This document shows, piece by piece, positions 50,290 through 59,744 of a DNA stretch of 64,000 nucleotides (positions within the stretch are counted from its first letter, which is position 1; each line of letters starts with the position of its first letter). The position numbers were made by a program, and so were the translations under genes. The DNA comes from Thalassobacillus sp043497085 (GTDB lineage Bacteria; Bacillota; Bacilli; Bacillales; Halobacillaceae): assembly GCA_043497085.1 (NCBI GenBank), contig JBIEKI010000004.1; one strand, written 5' to 3'. A model generated the notes under the pieces. It was not told where the DNA came from. It made no database searches and saw only the letters and a list, made by a program, of their open reading frames with translations.

Positions 50290-51861
50290 TCAGTTCACCT
50301 CTGCTGCTTCTTCGACCATTTCTCCATCTAGAGACCATGTCTTAGCATTATTTATTTTCACTTTGACGATTTCACCAATAGCTGATTTTGGCCCGATAAA
50401 GTTGACCAGTTTATTTCTTTCCGTATATCCAGCCAGTACATCAGGGTTTTTCTTACTTTCTCCTTCCACTAATACGTCGACAGTCTGCCCTTCGTATTTC
50501 TTCATCGCTTCTGCTGACTGTTTGTTCACCAATTCGTTCAAGCGTTGGAGACGTTCTTTTTTCACTTCCATCGGTACGTTATCTTTCATACGTGCAGCTG
50601 GCGTGCCTTCGCGCGCAGAATAAATGAATGTATAAGCCGCTTCGAATCCGACTTCTTCCACTAAACTCAATGTTTCTTCAAATTGTTCATCAGTTTCATT
50701 CGGGAAACCTACGATGATATCAGTGGTCAGCGTAGCATTCGGCATAGCAGTACGAATTTTATCAACGAGCTCCAAATAGCTTTCCCTGGTGTACTTACGT
50801 GCCATGATTTTCAGGACATCGGAGCTTCCTGACTGGACAGGAAGATGGATATGATCAAGCAGGTTGCCGCCTTGCGCCAACACTTCAATCAATCGATCAT
50901 CAAAATCTCGCGGATGGGAAGTTGTGAACCGGACACGTGGAATATCGATTTTATGAATGTCATTCATTAAATCTCCTAAACCGTAGTCCATATCTAAATC
51001 TTTACCATAGGCATTGACGTTTTGGCCAAGCAGGGTAATTTCTTTGTATCCTTGAGCGGCCAGGTGTCTTACTTCCTGAATGATATCTTCCGGTAGACGA
51101 CTTCTCTCTTTCCCTCTGGTATACGGAACAATACAATAGGTACAGAACTTGTCACAGCCGTACATGATATTTACCCATGCTTTGATTTTCCCTTTACGGG
51201 AACGAGGAAGGTTTTCAATGATATCCCCTTCCTTCGACCACACTTCTACCACCATTTCCTTGCCAAACATCGCTTCCTTGACGAGCTGCGGCAACCGGTG
51301 GATATTATGTGTGCCGAAAATCAAGTCGACAAACTGGTGTTTTTGCAAGATTCGATTGACGACCGATTCTTCCTGGGACATACAACCACAGACCCCGATG
51401 ATCAAGTCAGGATTCTCGGTTTTCAAGGGTTTCAAGTGACCGATTTCACCGAACACTTTGTTTTCCGCATTCTCCCTGATCGCGCAAGTATTCAATAATA
51501 TGATATCGGCTTCTTTTGCTTCATTCGTAGAAACATAGCCCATCTCTTCTAATATGCCTGCCATGATCTCGGTGTCATGTTCGTTCATCTGGCATCCATA
51601 AGTACGGATCATGAATTTCTTGCCACTTCCAAGACCGACCATTTCTTCAGGTATAGTAAAGTCATAATGAACTTCTACGTCTTCCTTGCCTCGCTTTTTC
51701 GCATCTTTCAAAGAAGGAGGCTGATAGCTTGTCTCAAAATATTTGATGAAGTCTTCACTTTTCTTCTCTTTGATTCGTGACAGATTGTCCTGGTCGGATT
51801 TTACGTCCGCTGGATTAGCTTCACGAATTTGACTCATCTGTTTACGCTGTTGTTCATTCAT
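50290..51861 (-). CDS. miaB: tRNA-2-methylthio-N6-dimethylallyladenosine synthase
   Basis: A 523-residue radical-SAM methylthiotransferase acting on the product of MiaA. The UPF0004 domain has RTYGCQMNEHDTE and its other cysteines, the radical cluster motif is CDKFCTYCIVPYTRG, and a TRAM domain closes the protein (KYEGQTVDVLVEG). The extra N-terminal 60 residues are usual for Bacillus MiaB. The ATG at 51861 is eight bases after GGAG, so the TTG one codon before it is not used. Confidence 0.97.
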   Translation of the reverse strand: MNEQQRKQMSQIREANPADVKSDQDNLSRIKEKKSEDFIKYFETSYQPPSLKDAKKRGKEDVEVHYDFTIPEEMVGLGSGKKFMIRTYGCQMNEHDTEIMAGILEEMGYVSTNEAKEADIILLNTCAIRENAENKVFGEIGHLKPLKTENPDLIIGVCGCMSQEESVVNRILQKHQFVDLIFGTHNIHRLPQLVKEAMFGKEMVVEVWSKEGDIIENLPRSRKGKIKAWVNIMYGCDKFCTYCIVPYTRGKERSRLPEDIIQEVRHLAAQGYKEITLLGQNVNAYGKDLDMDYGLGDLMNDIHKIDIPRVRFTTSHPRDFDDRLIEVLAQGGNLLDHIHLPVQSGSSDVLKIMARKYTRESYLELVDKIRTAMPNATLTTDIIVGFPNETDEQFEETLSLVEEVGFEAAYTFIYSAREGTPAARMKDNVPMEVKKERLQRLNELVNKQSAEAMKKYEGQTVDVLVEGESKKNPDVLAGYTERNKLVNFIGPKSAIGEIVKVKINNAKTWSLDGEMVEEAAEVN

Positions 51862-51965
51862 CAACAGTGCTCCTTTCGCATAACATATCTAACTTTTTCA
51901 TTATATCAACTTTATCTGTAAATTTTAAGAGCAGCAACCAACAAAATAAGCGTTGTACCATAGAG

Positions 51966-52003
51966 AAAGGCTGATCGCTGCTATAGAGAGCGACCAGCCT
52001 CCT
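51966..52003 (-). terminator. kbl terminator
   Basis: AGGCTGATCGCT / AGCGACCAGCCT stem (a G-U pair on the minus strand) followed by TTTCT. Confidence 0.6.
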
Positions 52004-52009
52004 TGAAAC

Positions 52010-53188
52010 TTAGGAGATAATATTCAGTTTTTTGCCAGCTCGTTCAAAAGCATCCAGCGCTTCCTGCAATTCCTCTTTGGAATGCTCAGCAGTAACGATG
52101 GTACGTACCCGGCCTTTACCACGCTGTACAGTCGGGAATACGATTCCCTGGGCAAAGACTCCTTCCTGGAACAATTCATCTGAAAACTTATGGGTCATAG
52201 AATCATCGCCAACCATAACTGGTGTAACAGGCGTTTCACTGATACCTATATCGAAGCCAAGTGACTTCAAACCGTCTTTGAAGAACTTGGTATTATCCCA
52301 TAGTTTTTGAATCAATTCCGGTTCTTCTAACAGTACATCAATTGCAGCGTCACAAGCGGCTGTTACTGCTGGCGGATGGGAGGTGCTGAACAGGAATGGA
52401 CGACCTTTATGGATCAGGTATTCTTTCAGTGTCTGACTGCTTGCCACATAACCACCTAGTACCCCGATCGCTTTACTTAACGTACCTACCTGGATGTGAA
52501 CTCGTCCGTCCAGTCCGAAGTGATTGACTGTGCCTCGGCCATTTTCCCCTAACACGCCACTTGCATGGGCATCATCTACCATCACAAGTGCATCATATTT
52601 TTCAGCCAGCTCTACAATTTCCGGAAGCGGAGCAATGTTACCATCCATCGAGAAAACACCATCGGTAACGACTAGACGTGTCCGGTAATCACTTGATTCC
52701 TTTAACTTTTCTTCTAAAGAATCCATGTCGACATGCTTATAGATTTTACGGCCGGCCTTTGTCAGGCGGATACCATCAATGATAGAAGCATGATTGAGTT
52801 CATCGGAAATAACTACATCCTCATCTGTCAAAATAGAGGAGAGAACCCCCTGGTTCGTAGTGAAGCCTGACTGGAATACAAGGGCAGCTTCGGTATGCTT
52901 GAATTTAGCCAGTTTCCGTTCATATGCTTCATGCATTTCAAGAGTCCCGGCGATCGTCCTTACAGAACCCGTTCCTGCTCCGTATTCACGAACCGCTTTT
53001 TCTGCCGCTTCCTTCATTTTTGGATGAGAAGTCAATCCAAGGTAGTTATTAGAAGAAAGTTGAATTACTTCTTTGCCCTTGATTTTCACCCGTGAACCTT
53101 GCGGTGATTGTAATGGGATCAACTCCCGGAATGTTCCCTGATCTTTCATTTCATCTAATTCTTTTTGTAAGTATTCAAACCCTTTCAT
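52010..53188 (-). CDS. kbl: glycine C-acetyltransferase (2-amino-3-ketobutyrate CoA ligase)
   Basis: A 392-residue alpha-oxoamine synthase PLP enzyme. VMVDDAHASGVLGENGRG and the PLP lysine in VGTLSKAIGVLGG are clear. It splits 2-amino-3-oxobutyrate into glycine and acetyl-CoA, the second step of threonine breakdown after Tdh, which lies 141 bases upstream. AAGGAGG seven bases before the ATG at 53188 sets the start. Confidence 0.94.
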   Translation of the reverse strand: MKGFEYLQKELDEMKDQGTFRELIPLQSPQGSRVKIKGKEVIQLSSNNYLGLTSHPKMKEAAEKAVREYGAGTGSVRTIAGTLEMHEAYERKLAKFKHTEAALVFQSGFTTNQGVLSSILTDEDVVISDELNHASIIDGIRLTKAGRKIYKHVDMDSLEEKLKESSDYRTRLVVTDGVFSMDGNIAPLPEIVELAEKYDALVMVDDAHASGVLGENGRGTVNHFGLDGRVHIQVGTLSKAIGVLGGYVASSQTLKEYLIHKGRPFLFSTSHPPAVTAACDAAIDVLLEEPELIQKLWDNTKFFKDGLKSLGFDIGISETPVTPVMVGDDSMTHKFSDELFQEGVFAQGIVFPTVQRGKGRVRTIVTAEHSKEELQEALDAFERAGKKLNIIS

Positions 53189-53329
53189 AAACACGCCTCC
53201 TTGAATAATGGATAAATGTTATCTTGTATAGTATGTACTAAGGAGGAAGGTATCCCCCCATATACCACCAAGTCTCTACTTATAGTATCCCTTATTTACC
53301 GGTTATTTTTCAACAAACTGCCATAACCT

Positions 53330-54358
53330 TCAGGGATGTAAGACTACTTTCCCGCATTTTCCTTCGTTCATAAGCCGGAAGCCTTCTTCAAAGTCTTCCA
53401 GTGGCAGATGATGCGTAATCATTGGGGTCAGATCCACTTGTTTCGAATGTAAAAGACGGGACACTTGCTGCCAGGTTTCATACATTTTACGTCCGGTAAT
53501 ACCCTGGACTTCAATCCCTTTGAATACGATGTCATTCGTCACATCAATCGTGACGGGCTTGGTCGGAAGGCTGAGAATTGACATTCTACCTCCATTAGTA
53601 ATCATCTTGAAGCCTTGATCCATGGCGACGGGATGTCCACTCATCTCACATACAACATCAACACCATGACCGTCTGTCAGAGCCTTCGCTTTTTCAACCG
53701 GATCTTCTTCAGCTGAATTAATTAAGGTAGTTGCCCCCATTTGAGCAGCTAAACCAAGACGATATTCATTCAAATCAAAAGCCAGCACCTGTGATGCACC
53801 AGCTGCTTTAGCGACCCCAACAGCCATCAATCCGATCGGTCCACATCCGATGATTGCTACTGATTTTCCAGCCACATCACCATTCAATACAGTATGGACT
53901 GCATTTCCCATCGGCTCCTGTACAGAAGCGATATCTGTAGGCATATCAGCCGGGTTTTTCCAAAGATTATCAGCTGGAAGGGCGACATACTCCGCAAAAC
54001 AGCCTTGCGTATCTACCCCGATGATTTCTGTATTTTCACAAATATGGTATTTTCCTGTCAAACATTGCGGACAATGACCACAAACTAAGTGAGTTTCTGC
54101 ACTTACATAGTCGCCTTCCTGAAAAGTTGTTACCTTGCTTCCTAGCTCAACTATTTCACCAGCAAACTCATGGCCAAACACATATGGCGGATTGACCCTG
54201 CTGGCAGACCATTCATCCCAGTTGTATATATGGACATCTGTTCCACAAATCGATGTCGCTTTCACTTTTATCAGCACTTCATTTTCTTTAATCGCAGGAA
54301 TCTCTACCTCCTGCAGTTCCGCTCCTACTCCACGGTGATGCTTCACAATAGCTTTCAT
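53330..54358 (-). CDS. tdh: L-threonine 3-dehydrogenase
   Basis: A 342-residue zinc-dependent medium-chain dehydrogenase. The catalytic zinc ligands are in SICGTDVHIYNWDEW and FGHEFAGE; the structural zinc cysteines are in CGHCPQCLTGKYHIC. The Rossmann part is VAIIGCGPIGLMAVGVAKAAG. It forms 2-amino-3-oxobutyrate for Kbl. A TTGCGT-16-TAAAAT promoter lies about 65-95 bases before the start. Confidence 0.95.
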   Translation of the reverse strand: MKAIVKHHRGVGAELQEVEIPAIKENEVLIKVKATSICGTDVHIYNWDEWSASRVNPPYVFGHEFAGEIVELGSKVTTFQEGDYVSAETHLVCGHCPQCLTGKYHICENTEIIGVDTQGCFAEYVALPADNLWKNPADMPTDIASVQEPMGNAVHTVLNGDVAGKSVAIIGCGPIGLMAVGVAKAAGASQVLAFDLNEYRLGLAAQMGATTLINSAEEDPVEKAKALTDGHGVDVVCEMSGHPVAMDQGFKMITNGGRMSILSLPTKPVTIDVTNDIVFKGIEVQGITGRKMYETWQQVSRLLHSKQVDLTPMITHHLPLEDFEEGFRLMNEGKCGKVVLHP

Positions 54359-54576
54359 TGTTCCACCCACTACGAACACTCCCATTCTCTATCAATCTCA
54401 TAAAACTAGATATATCACTATTTTATCATGAGTTTAAAATTACGCAAATGTCATTGTTCACACAGAGAGGACAATTGAACACCGTGGATAGGCGTCTGAC
54501 CAACGGCGACTTTTTCAAGCACGAATCCAGCAGCTGCAAAACATATGAAATATAGTCCTAAGCTTCTTCTAACAAT

Positions 54577-54613
54577 AAAAGAAGCCCGATCAGATGTTGC
54601 TGATCGGGCTTTT
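54577..54613 (-). terminator. korB terminator
   Basis: AAGCCCGATCAG / CTGATCGGGCTT stem with TTTTATT on the minus strand. Confidence 0.87.
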
Positions 54614-54617
54614 CTCC

Positions 54618-55484
54618 TTACATAAATTCATTAACCAGGTTATCGAATTTATCTTTATCAATTTTAAGTTCACTGTCTTTCAACGCATGATCCGCATAAC
54701 CATGAATTAAATCCTGATAGGATTTTTGCTCTGTATTTTGATAGATCAGACCTTTTACCAGACTGTTATGTTCCATCAAAGTAGCCATCGCTTTTTTACG
54801 ATCAGAGCTGTCATACCCTTCAATATCATCTAAACTGACGAGATTTTCTTTAAACCAGTCATAAGTATTGACTTTATTATAAGTAACACAAGGGCTGAAT
54901 ACATTGATCAAAGAAAAACCTTCATGGTTGATGCCTTGTTCAATCAAAGAAGTCAATTCTTTCAAATCACTGGAAAAGCTCTGTGCTACAAATGTTGCAC
55001 CAGCGGATAAGGCCATTTCCATAACGTTGACCGCAGATTCGATTGAACCTTCCGGCGTACTTTTCGTTTTAAAACCTTTTTCACTTCTCGGGGACGTCTG
55101 TCCTTTAGTCAAACCATAAATCTGGTTATCCATTACGATGTATGTGATATCAAGGTTTCTGCGAATCGCATGGACAGTGTGGCCCATTCCAATCGCAAAT
55201 CCGTCGCCGTCGCCTCCAGAAGCGATGACTTTCAAGTTTTTGTTAGCCATCTTTACACCCTGGGCAATCGGCAGGACTCGCCCGTGGATTCCATGGAAGC
55301 CATAAGAATTGATATAGCCGGAAATACGCCCGGAACATCCTATTCCTGATATTACCGCTAAATCTTCAGGTTCCAGGCCTACATTAGCCGCAGCTCGTTG
55401 AATGGATGCCTGGACAGAAAAATCGCCACACCCTGGACACCAGTTTGGTTTCACCTTATTACGGAACTCTTTGAATGTCGCCAT
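54618..55484 (-). CDS. korB: 2-oxoacid:ferredoxin oxidoreductase beta subunit
   Basis: A 288-residue thiamine-binding subunit. WCPGCGDFSVQ (about 16-26), GIGCSGRISGY and the cofactor motif GGDGDGFAIGMGH are present. With KorA it converts 2-oxoglutarate or another 2-oxoacid to the acyl-CoA with reduction of ferredoxin. It starts directly after the korA stop, with no spacer. Confidence 0.92.
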   Translation of the reverse strand: MATFKEFRNKVKPNWCPGCGDFSVQASIQRAAANVGLEPEDLAVISGIGCSGRISGYINSYGFHGIHGRVLPIAQGVKMANKNLKVIASGGDGDGFAIGMGHTVHAIRRNLDITYIVMDNQIYGLTKGQTSPRSEKGFKTKSTPEGSIESAVNVMEMALSAGATFVAQSFSSDLKELTSLIEQGINHEGFSLINVFSPCVTYNKVNTYDWFKENLVSLDDIEGYDSSDRKKAMATLMEHNSLVKGLIYQNTEQKSYQDLIHGYADHALKDSELKIDKDKFDNLVNEFM

Positions 55485-57230
55485 TTATAACAACTCCTTG
55501 CTTCGGTGATGAATTTGGCCTGGCAGGAACGGAGTACCATCATATTGAAGGATACTTTCCATCTTTTCCTGACTGCCGACATTCATCTTGATTATATTAG
55601 CCAACTGGGCAGTTGCATTATTCTCTACAACGATTACCTTCTTAGCTTGATCAACAAGAGTTTTGACTTCCTTGGACGGGAATGGATGAATCAAACGGAT
55701 ATGGGCGTGGTTCACTTTATATCCTTCCTCTTCCAGCCTTCCTTTCGCCTCTTCGATGGCACCACGTGTTGAATTGAATCCTACAAATAAAACATCCGCT
55801 TCTTCATGCCTGGCATCTATATGGACGGGTACAGGGAAAACTTCTGGTAACTTCTTCAGCTTACGCAGCCGTTTATCCATCTGATCTTTTCGGTTAGATG
55901 CAAGTTCACTAGGTTTACCTGTTTCGTCATGCTCTACACCGGTAACATGGAAAATACCGTTTTTAGTTCCTGGCAGAATCCGAGGCGACACGCCATCTTC
56001 GGTAACTTGATAACGTTTGAAATATTCCCCTTTATCCAGTTCAGGAAGGTCTGGATGTTCCTCCAGCTTACCACGGCGCACTTCGATATTGTCGTATTCT
56101 AGTGGCTCGACGGTCTGCTTGCCAAGTGACAGCTGTAAGTCTGATAATAAAATGACTGGTACTTGATATTCTTCTGCTATATTCAACGCTTCCACAGCAT
56201 CATTAAAAGCTTCCTGTACTGTGCTTGGTGCCAATACGACCTTCGGGATTTCCCCGTGGGTCCCATAAATCATAGCCATTAAATCCGACTGTTCTTGCTT
56301 AGTAGGAAGCCCTGTACTTGGTCCTCCACGCTGAGTATCCACAATGACGAGGGGAGTTTCTGTAATCCCGGCTAAGCCGATTGACTCCATCATCAATGAT
56401 AAACCCGGCCCGGCAGAAGCTGTTATGGTACGTACCCCGGCATAATTAGCTCCAATGGACATTGTAGCAGCAGCAATTTCGTCCTCTGTCTGGATCACTG
56501 TCCCACCGAATTCCGGGAGCTTCTTAATCATATATTCCATGATTTCAGAAGCAGGGGTAATCGGATAGGCGGCCATAAAACGGCATCCGCCTGCTAAAAA
56601 TCCCATAGCGATTGCGTCGTTTCCGATCATGAACATCCGCTTTTTTCCATCCGCTTCTGCCAGTTCCATCTGGTGAAGGTTACCTTTATCTTGTTCCCTG
56701 ACGTACTCGGCTCCCTTAACAATGGCTTCCATATTCTTAGCAACGACTTGTTCACCTTTACGGGAGAAAATCTCTTCCACAACATCGCGGAAAACTTCAC
56801 ACTTAAGATTCATAATCGCGCTTGATGCTCCGACTGCGACCATATTCTTCATTAGTGACGTGCCAAGATCGGTTGCAATTTCTGTAAAAGGAACCGAATA
56901 AAGAGTAACGTTTACTCCTTCTGGCAGAGTCGGATTGAACTTAGCGTCTGCCAGTACTATTCCTTTACTATGTAATTCGTGCGCATTGACATCGATCGTT
57001 TCCTGATCAAATGCGACTAGTATATCCAAATCATCGGCAATTGATCTCACTTTTTCAGTTGAAACCCGGATCTTATTATTCGTATGTCCACCCTTGATAC
57101 GAGAGGAAAAATGACGATAGCCATAGAGATAATAACCAAGACGATTCAAAGTAATGGCGAAAATCTCTCCAGTACTTTCAATCCCTTCCCCTTGCTGCCC
57201 GCCAACTTTCCAGGAAAGTTGTTCAACCAT
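55485..57230 (-). CDS. korA: 2-oxoacid:ferredoxin oxidoreductase alpha/gamma subunit
   Basis: A 581-residue fused gamma-alpha subunit. The N-terminal part with GGQQGEGIESTGEIFA is the gamma domain; the alpha part has GNDAIAMGFLAGGCRF, AAYPITPASEIMEY and GPGLSLMMESIGLAG. The layout is that of KorA in Gram-positive bacteria. Whether 2-oxoglutarate or pyruvate is the main substrate cannot be told by eye. Confidence 0.92.
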   Translation of the reverse strand: MVEQLSWKVGGQQGEGIESTGEIFAITLNRLGYYLYGYRHFSSRIKGGHTNNKIRVSTEKVRSIADDLDILVAFDQETIDVNAHELHSKGIVLADAKFNPTLPEGVNVTLYSVPFTEIATDLGTSLMKNMVAVGASSAIMNLKCEVFRDVVEEIFSRKGEQVVAKNMEAIVKGAEYVREQDKGNLHQMELAEADGKKRMFMIGNDAIAMGFLAGGCRFMAAYPITPASEIMEYMIKKLPEFGGTVIQTEDEIAAATMSIGANYAGVRTITASAGPGLSLMMESIGLAGITETPLVIVDTQRGGPSTGLPTKQEQSDLMAMIYGTHGEIPKVVLAPSTVQEAFNDAVEALNIAEEYQVPVILLSDLQLSLGKQTVEPLEYDNIEVRRGKLEEHPDLPELDKGEYFKRYQVTEDGVSPRILPGTKNGIFHVTGVEHDETGKPSELASNRKDQMDKRLRKLKKLPEVFPVPVHIDARHEEADVLFVGFNSTRGAIEEAKGRLEEEGYKVNHAHIRLIHPFPSKEVKTLVDQAKKVIVVENNATAQLANIIKMNVGSQEKMESILQYDGTPFLPGQIHHRSKELL

Positions 57231-57457
57231 CTACTACACCCCTTTTAATTTGTCCATGGATCTTCTCCCATATAGATACATAGGATAATAGAATACCTTA
57301 CCAAATAAAAATCTTGTGAAGCATAGGTACCAGCCCGGCAATATGCAGAAAAACCAAATAGAATGCCTGCTACGATGCAAGTGATATATGTATATAAATC
57401 ATATCCCTTCATGTAGTAATTTTCAAGCAAATCCGCTAAATTGAACAAGCTCCTGCA

Positions 57458-58381
57458 TCATGTTTGCCGGGGGAATTTATCGACAAAATTCTTACACATC
57501 AATTTTTGCATAGTTTCCTTTGTTTGACTGTGACAAAGTTCATTAATCAGAAATTTATAATCTGTTACCACCTGCAAACCGGTTACTAGGTCATCTGTAC
57601 CTTCAAAGTCGGAGCCGAAACCGATCACATTTTCTCCACCCATAGCTACTATGTACTCCACGTGAGGCACGATTTCCTGCATGAATGCATGATGATTTCC
57701 ATTGATAAATTCCGGAACAAAAGTGATTCCGACCCAGCTATTACAATCGATCAAAGCTTGCAACTGGGTATCGTCAAGGTTTCGCTTATGGGGAGACAGG
57801 TGGTAAACATTCGAATGGGAGGCCATGGGATAATTACTAATAGAAAGTACATCCCAAAAACCTTGATAGGAAATATGTGATAAGTCGGTCCAAATCTGTT
57901 CCTTATTCAAATATTCAACTACCTTGTGACCAAAGGAGGACAATCCCGCCCCTCGAACTTCTTCAATTCCGTCGCAAACTGCGTTGGCTTGATTCCAGGT
58001 CAGGCCAACAATCCTTACACCAAGACGTATAAGCGTCTTCAATTTGTTAATATCTGAACCAATCGCATGACATCCTTCCAATGTCAAAATTGCTCCTTTT
58101 TCATGCGGCTGCAAATTCATTAAATCCTGTCTGGTTGAAACGAAACGTATATCATCATACGGTTCAATAATTTGTTCGAAAAAGATGGATGCCATTTCAA
58201 GTGCTACGCTGAATTGTGCTTCTTCTGCTACTTCTTCGGGCACGAAAATTGCAAAACACTGAACCTTTACATCGCTTTTTTTCCACTTCAAATAATTGAA
58301 TCGTAATGATTCACTATTATAAAAATCCACTTTATTTTCCCATAACTTCCATAATACATCGCAATGCGCATCTATGATCAC
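57458..58381 (-). CDS. membrane dipeptidase (peptidase M19)
   Basis: A 307-residue metallo-dipeptidase of the renal dipeptidase family. VIIDAHCDVLW at the start gives the His-x-Asp metal ligands; TLEGCHAIGSD and TDLSHISYQGFWDV provide further ligands, and GFGSDFEGTDDL follows. The start is the GTG at 58381, seven bases after AAAGGAAG. An earlier ATG (58453) is rejected because it would place the spoVS terminator inside the gene. It probably cleaves cell-derived dipeptides; the substrate is unknown. Confidence 0.85.
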   Translation of the reverse strand: MIIDAHCDVLWKLWENKVDFYNSESLRFNYLKWKKSDVKVQCFAIFVPEEVAEEAQFSVALEMASIFFEQIIEPYDDIRFVSTRQDLMNLQPHEKGAILTLEGCHAIGSDINKLKTLIRLGVRIVGLTWNQANAVCDGIEEVRGAGLSSFGHKVVEYLNKEQIWTDLSHISYQGFWDVLSISNYPMASHSNVYHLSPHKRNLDDTQLQALIDCNSWVGITFVPEFINGNHHAFMQEIVPHVEYIVAMGGENVIGFGSDFEGTDDLVTGLQVVTDYKFLINELCHSQTKETMQKLMCKNFVDKFPRQT

Positions 58382-58403
58382 TGGTTTTCTTCCTTTCCAA
58401 CCC

Positions 58404-58438
58404 AAAAAATTTAAGCCGTGCTTTTTACAAGCACGGCT
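58404..58438 (-). terminator. spoVS terminator
   Basis: AGCCGTGC / GCACGGCT stem followed on the minus strand by TTAAATTTTTT. Confidence 0.8.
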
Positions 58439-58479
58439 GATCTTGTCCATCATAAATTTTCATAGGAAGAGCCTGTCGC

Positions 58480-58740
58480 CTATCTAGGTTCAACAATCAA
58501 CTTTATTGCAGTACGCTCTTCATTATCAATCATGATATCTGTGAATGCTGGAATACAAATAAGATCCACACCACTTGGTGCGACGAAACCTCTGGCAATA
58601 GCCACTGCTTTGACGGCCTGGTTCAAGGCACCAGCGCCAATTGCCTGAATCTCCGCTGAGCCACGTTCCCTTAAGACGTTTGCTAGAGCTCCTGCTACTG
58701 AATTCGGACTGGATTTAGCTGAGACTTTTAATATTTCCAT
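58480..58740 (-). CDS. spoVS: stage V sporulation protein S
   Basis: An 86-residue protein with KVSAKSSPNSVAGALANVLR, IGAGALNQAVKAVAIARGF and RTAIKLIVEPR; it is almost identical to B. subtilis SpoVS, a small Alba-like protein. Mutants affect septation and coat assembly. The start at 58740 follows GGAGGAG. The promoter upstream looks like sigma-H, as known for this gene. Confidence 0.97.
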   Translation of the reverse strand: MEILKVSAKSSPNSVAGALANVLRERGSAEIQAIGAGALNQAVKAVAIARGFVAPSGVDLICIPAFTDIMIDNEERTAIKLIVEPR

Positions 58741-58785
58741 TACTAGCTCCTCCTTCATAAACTATAGTTGTTCCATAACTACTAT

Positions 58786-58812
58786 ATTCTTGGAGATGAA
58801 GATTATTCCTTT
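58786..58812 (-). promoter_or_regulatory. sigma-H-like promoter of spoVS
   Basis: On the minus strand AAAGGAATA (58812-58804) and CAAGAAT (58792-58786) are 11 bases apart and fit RNAGGAWWW-N11-RNNGAAT with one mismatch. Confidence 0.6.
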
Positions 58813-58847
58813 CCATTATGAAGGAATTTTTTGAAAAGTTCAAATAA

Positions 58848-59645
58848 TCAGCCGAAGAAAGGGTGGTCGTCGTTAATCATGATCCGTTGAATTTTCCTGG
58901 CCTTTCCGGTGCTTTCCTCTACATCCGCCAAGACTGCGCTTAGTTGTTTTCTTCCCTGTTTAGGGACTTCAAAACGTACCGGAAGATTTGTAAGAAAACG
59001 TTTGATTACGGCTTCCCGATCCATACCGAGAATTCCATCATACGGGCCGGTCATACCTACATCTGTGATATAGCCAGTTCCCCCTGGAAGTATTCGTTCA
59101 TCCGCTGTTTGCACATGGGTGTGTGTACCGACATTGATGCTGACTCTTCCATCTACATACCATCCCATCGCTTGCTTCTCACTCGTGGTCTCCGCATGGA
59201 AGTCGAGGAAAATGATATTCGTTCGTTTCTTAGCTTCTTTTATCAATTCATCCACCTTGCGAAAAGGGTCATCGTTAGGCGACAAAAACGTTCGTCCCTG
59301 TAGATTAAGTACTGCTACTTCTCCATGATTAGTTTTCACAAATGTGATCCCTTTCCCCGGCGTTCCTTCCGGATAGTTAGCCGGACGGACCATATAAGTA
59401 GCATCCTCAATAAAATCAAAGATTTCTTTCTTATCCCAGGCGTGGTTCCCTAGTGTGACAGCATTCGCTCCCCATTCCAGGAAACTGCGGTATATTTTTT
59501 CATTGATCCCTTTGCCTGAAGCAGAATTTTCCCCATTAATAATGGTTACTGCAGGCTGGTATTTCGCTTTTAATTTCGGCAGGTATTCTTGTACCATGTC
59601 TCTTCCAGGTGAACCAACAACATCACCAATAAAAAGTATTTTCAT
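58848..59645 (-). CDS. ymdB: metallophosphoesterase YmdB
   Basis: A 265-residue calcineurin-type phosphoesterase. FIGDVVGSPGRD, INGENSASGKG, LGNHAWDKKE and FHAETTSEKQA carry the two-metal site, and GTHTHVQTADER follows. YmdB hydrolyses 2',3'-cyclic nucleotides and affects biofilm and motility choice in B. subtilis. It follows rny, as usual. Confidence 0.95.
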   Translation of the reverse strand: MKILFIGDVVGSPGRDMVQEYLPKLKAKYQPAVTIINGENSASGKGINEKIYRSFLEWGANAVTLGNHAWDKKEIFDFIEDATYMVRPANYPEGTPGKGITFVKTNHGEVAVLNLQGRTFLSPNDDPFRKVDELIKEAKKRTNIIFLDFHAETTSEKQAMGWYVDGRVSINVGTHTHVQTADERILPGGTGYITDVGMTGPYDGILGMDREAVIKRFLTNLPVRFEVPKQGRKQLSAVLADVEESTGKARKIQRIMINDDHPFFG

Positions 59646-59711
59646 AATTATATCCTTTCTGCACTATATTCAGATTCAGTTTCACATAGGCTGCCATTAA
59701 TGTCAAAACAC

Positions 59712-59744
59712 AAAAATAAAGTGGCCGGTTAGGGCCACTTTATT
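59712..59744 (-). terminator. hairpin at the end of rny
   Basis: AATAAAGTGGCC / GGCCACTTTATT stem overlapping the rny stop, with a short T-rich tail on the minus strand. Confidence 0.65.

Noticed and set aside
57245..57448. A 67-codon frame between the dipeptidase and korA (TTG start)
   Set aside because: The ribosome site touches the TTG, the inner ATG has none, and the sequence lacks protein-like composition. More likely it is the korA upstream region.
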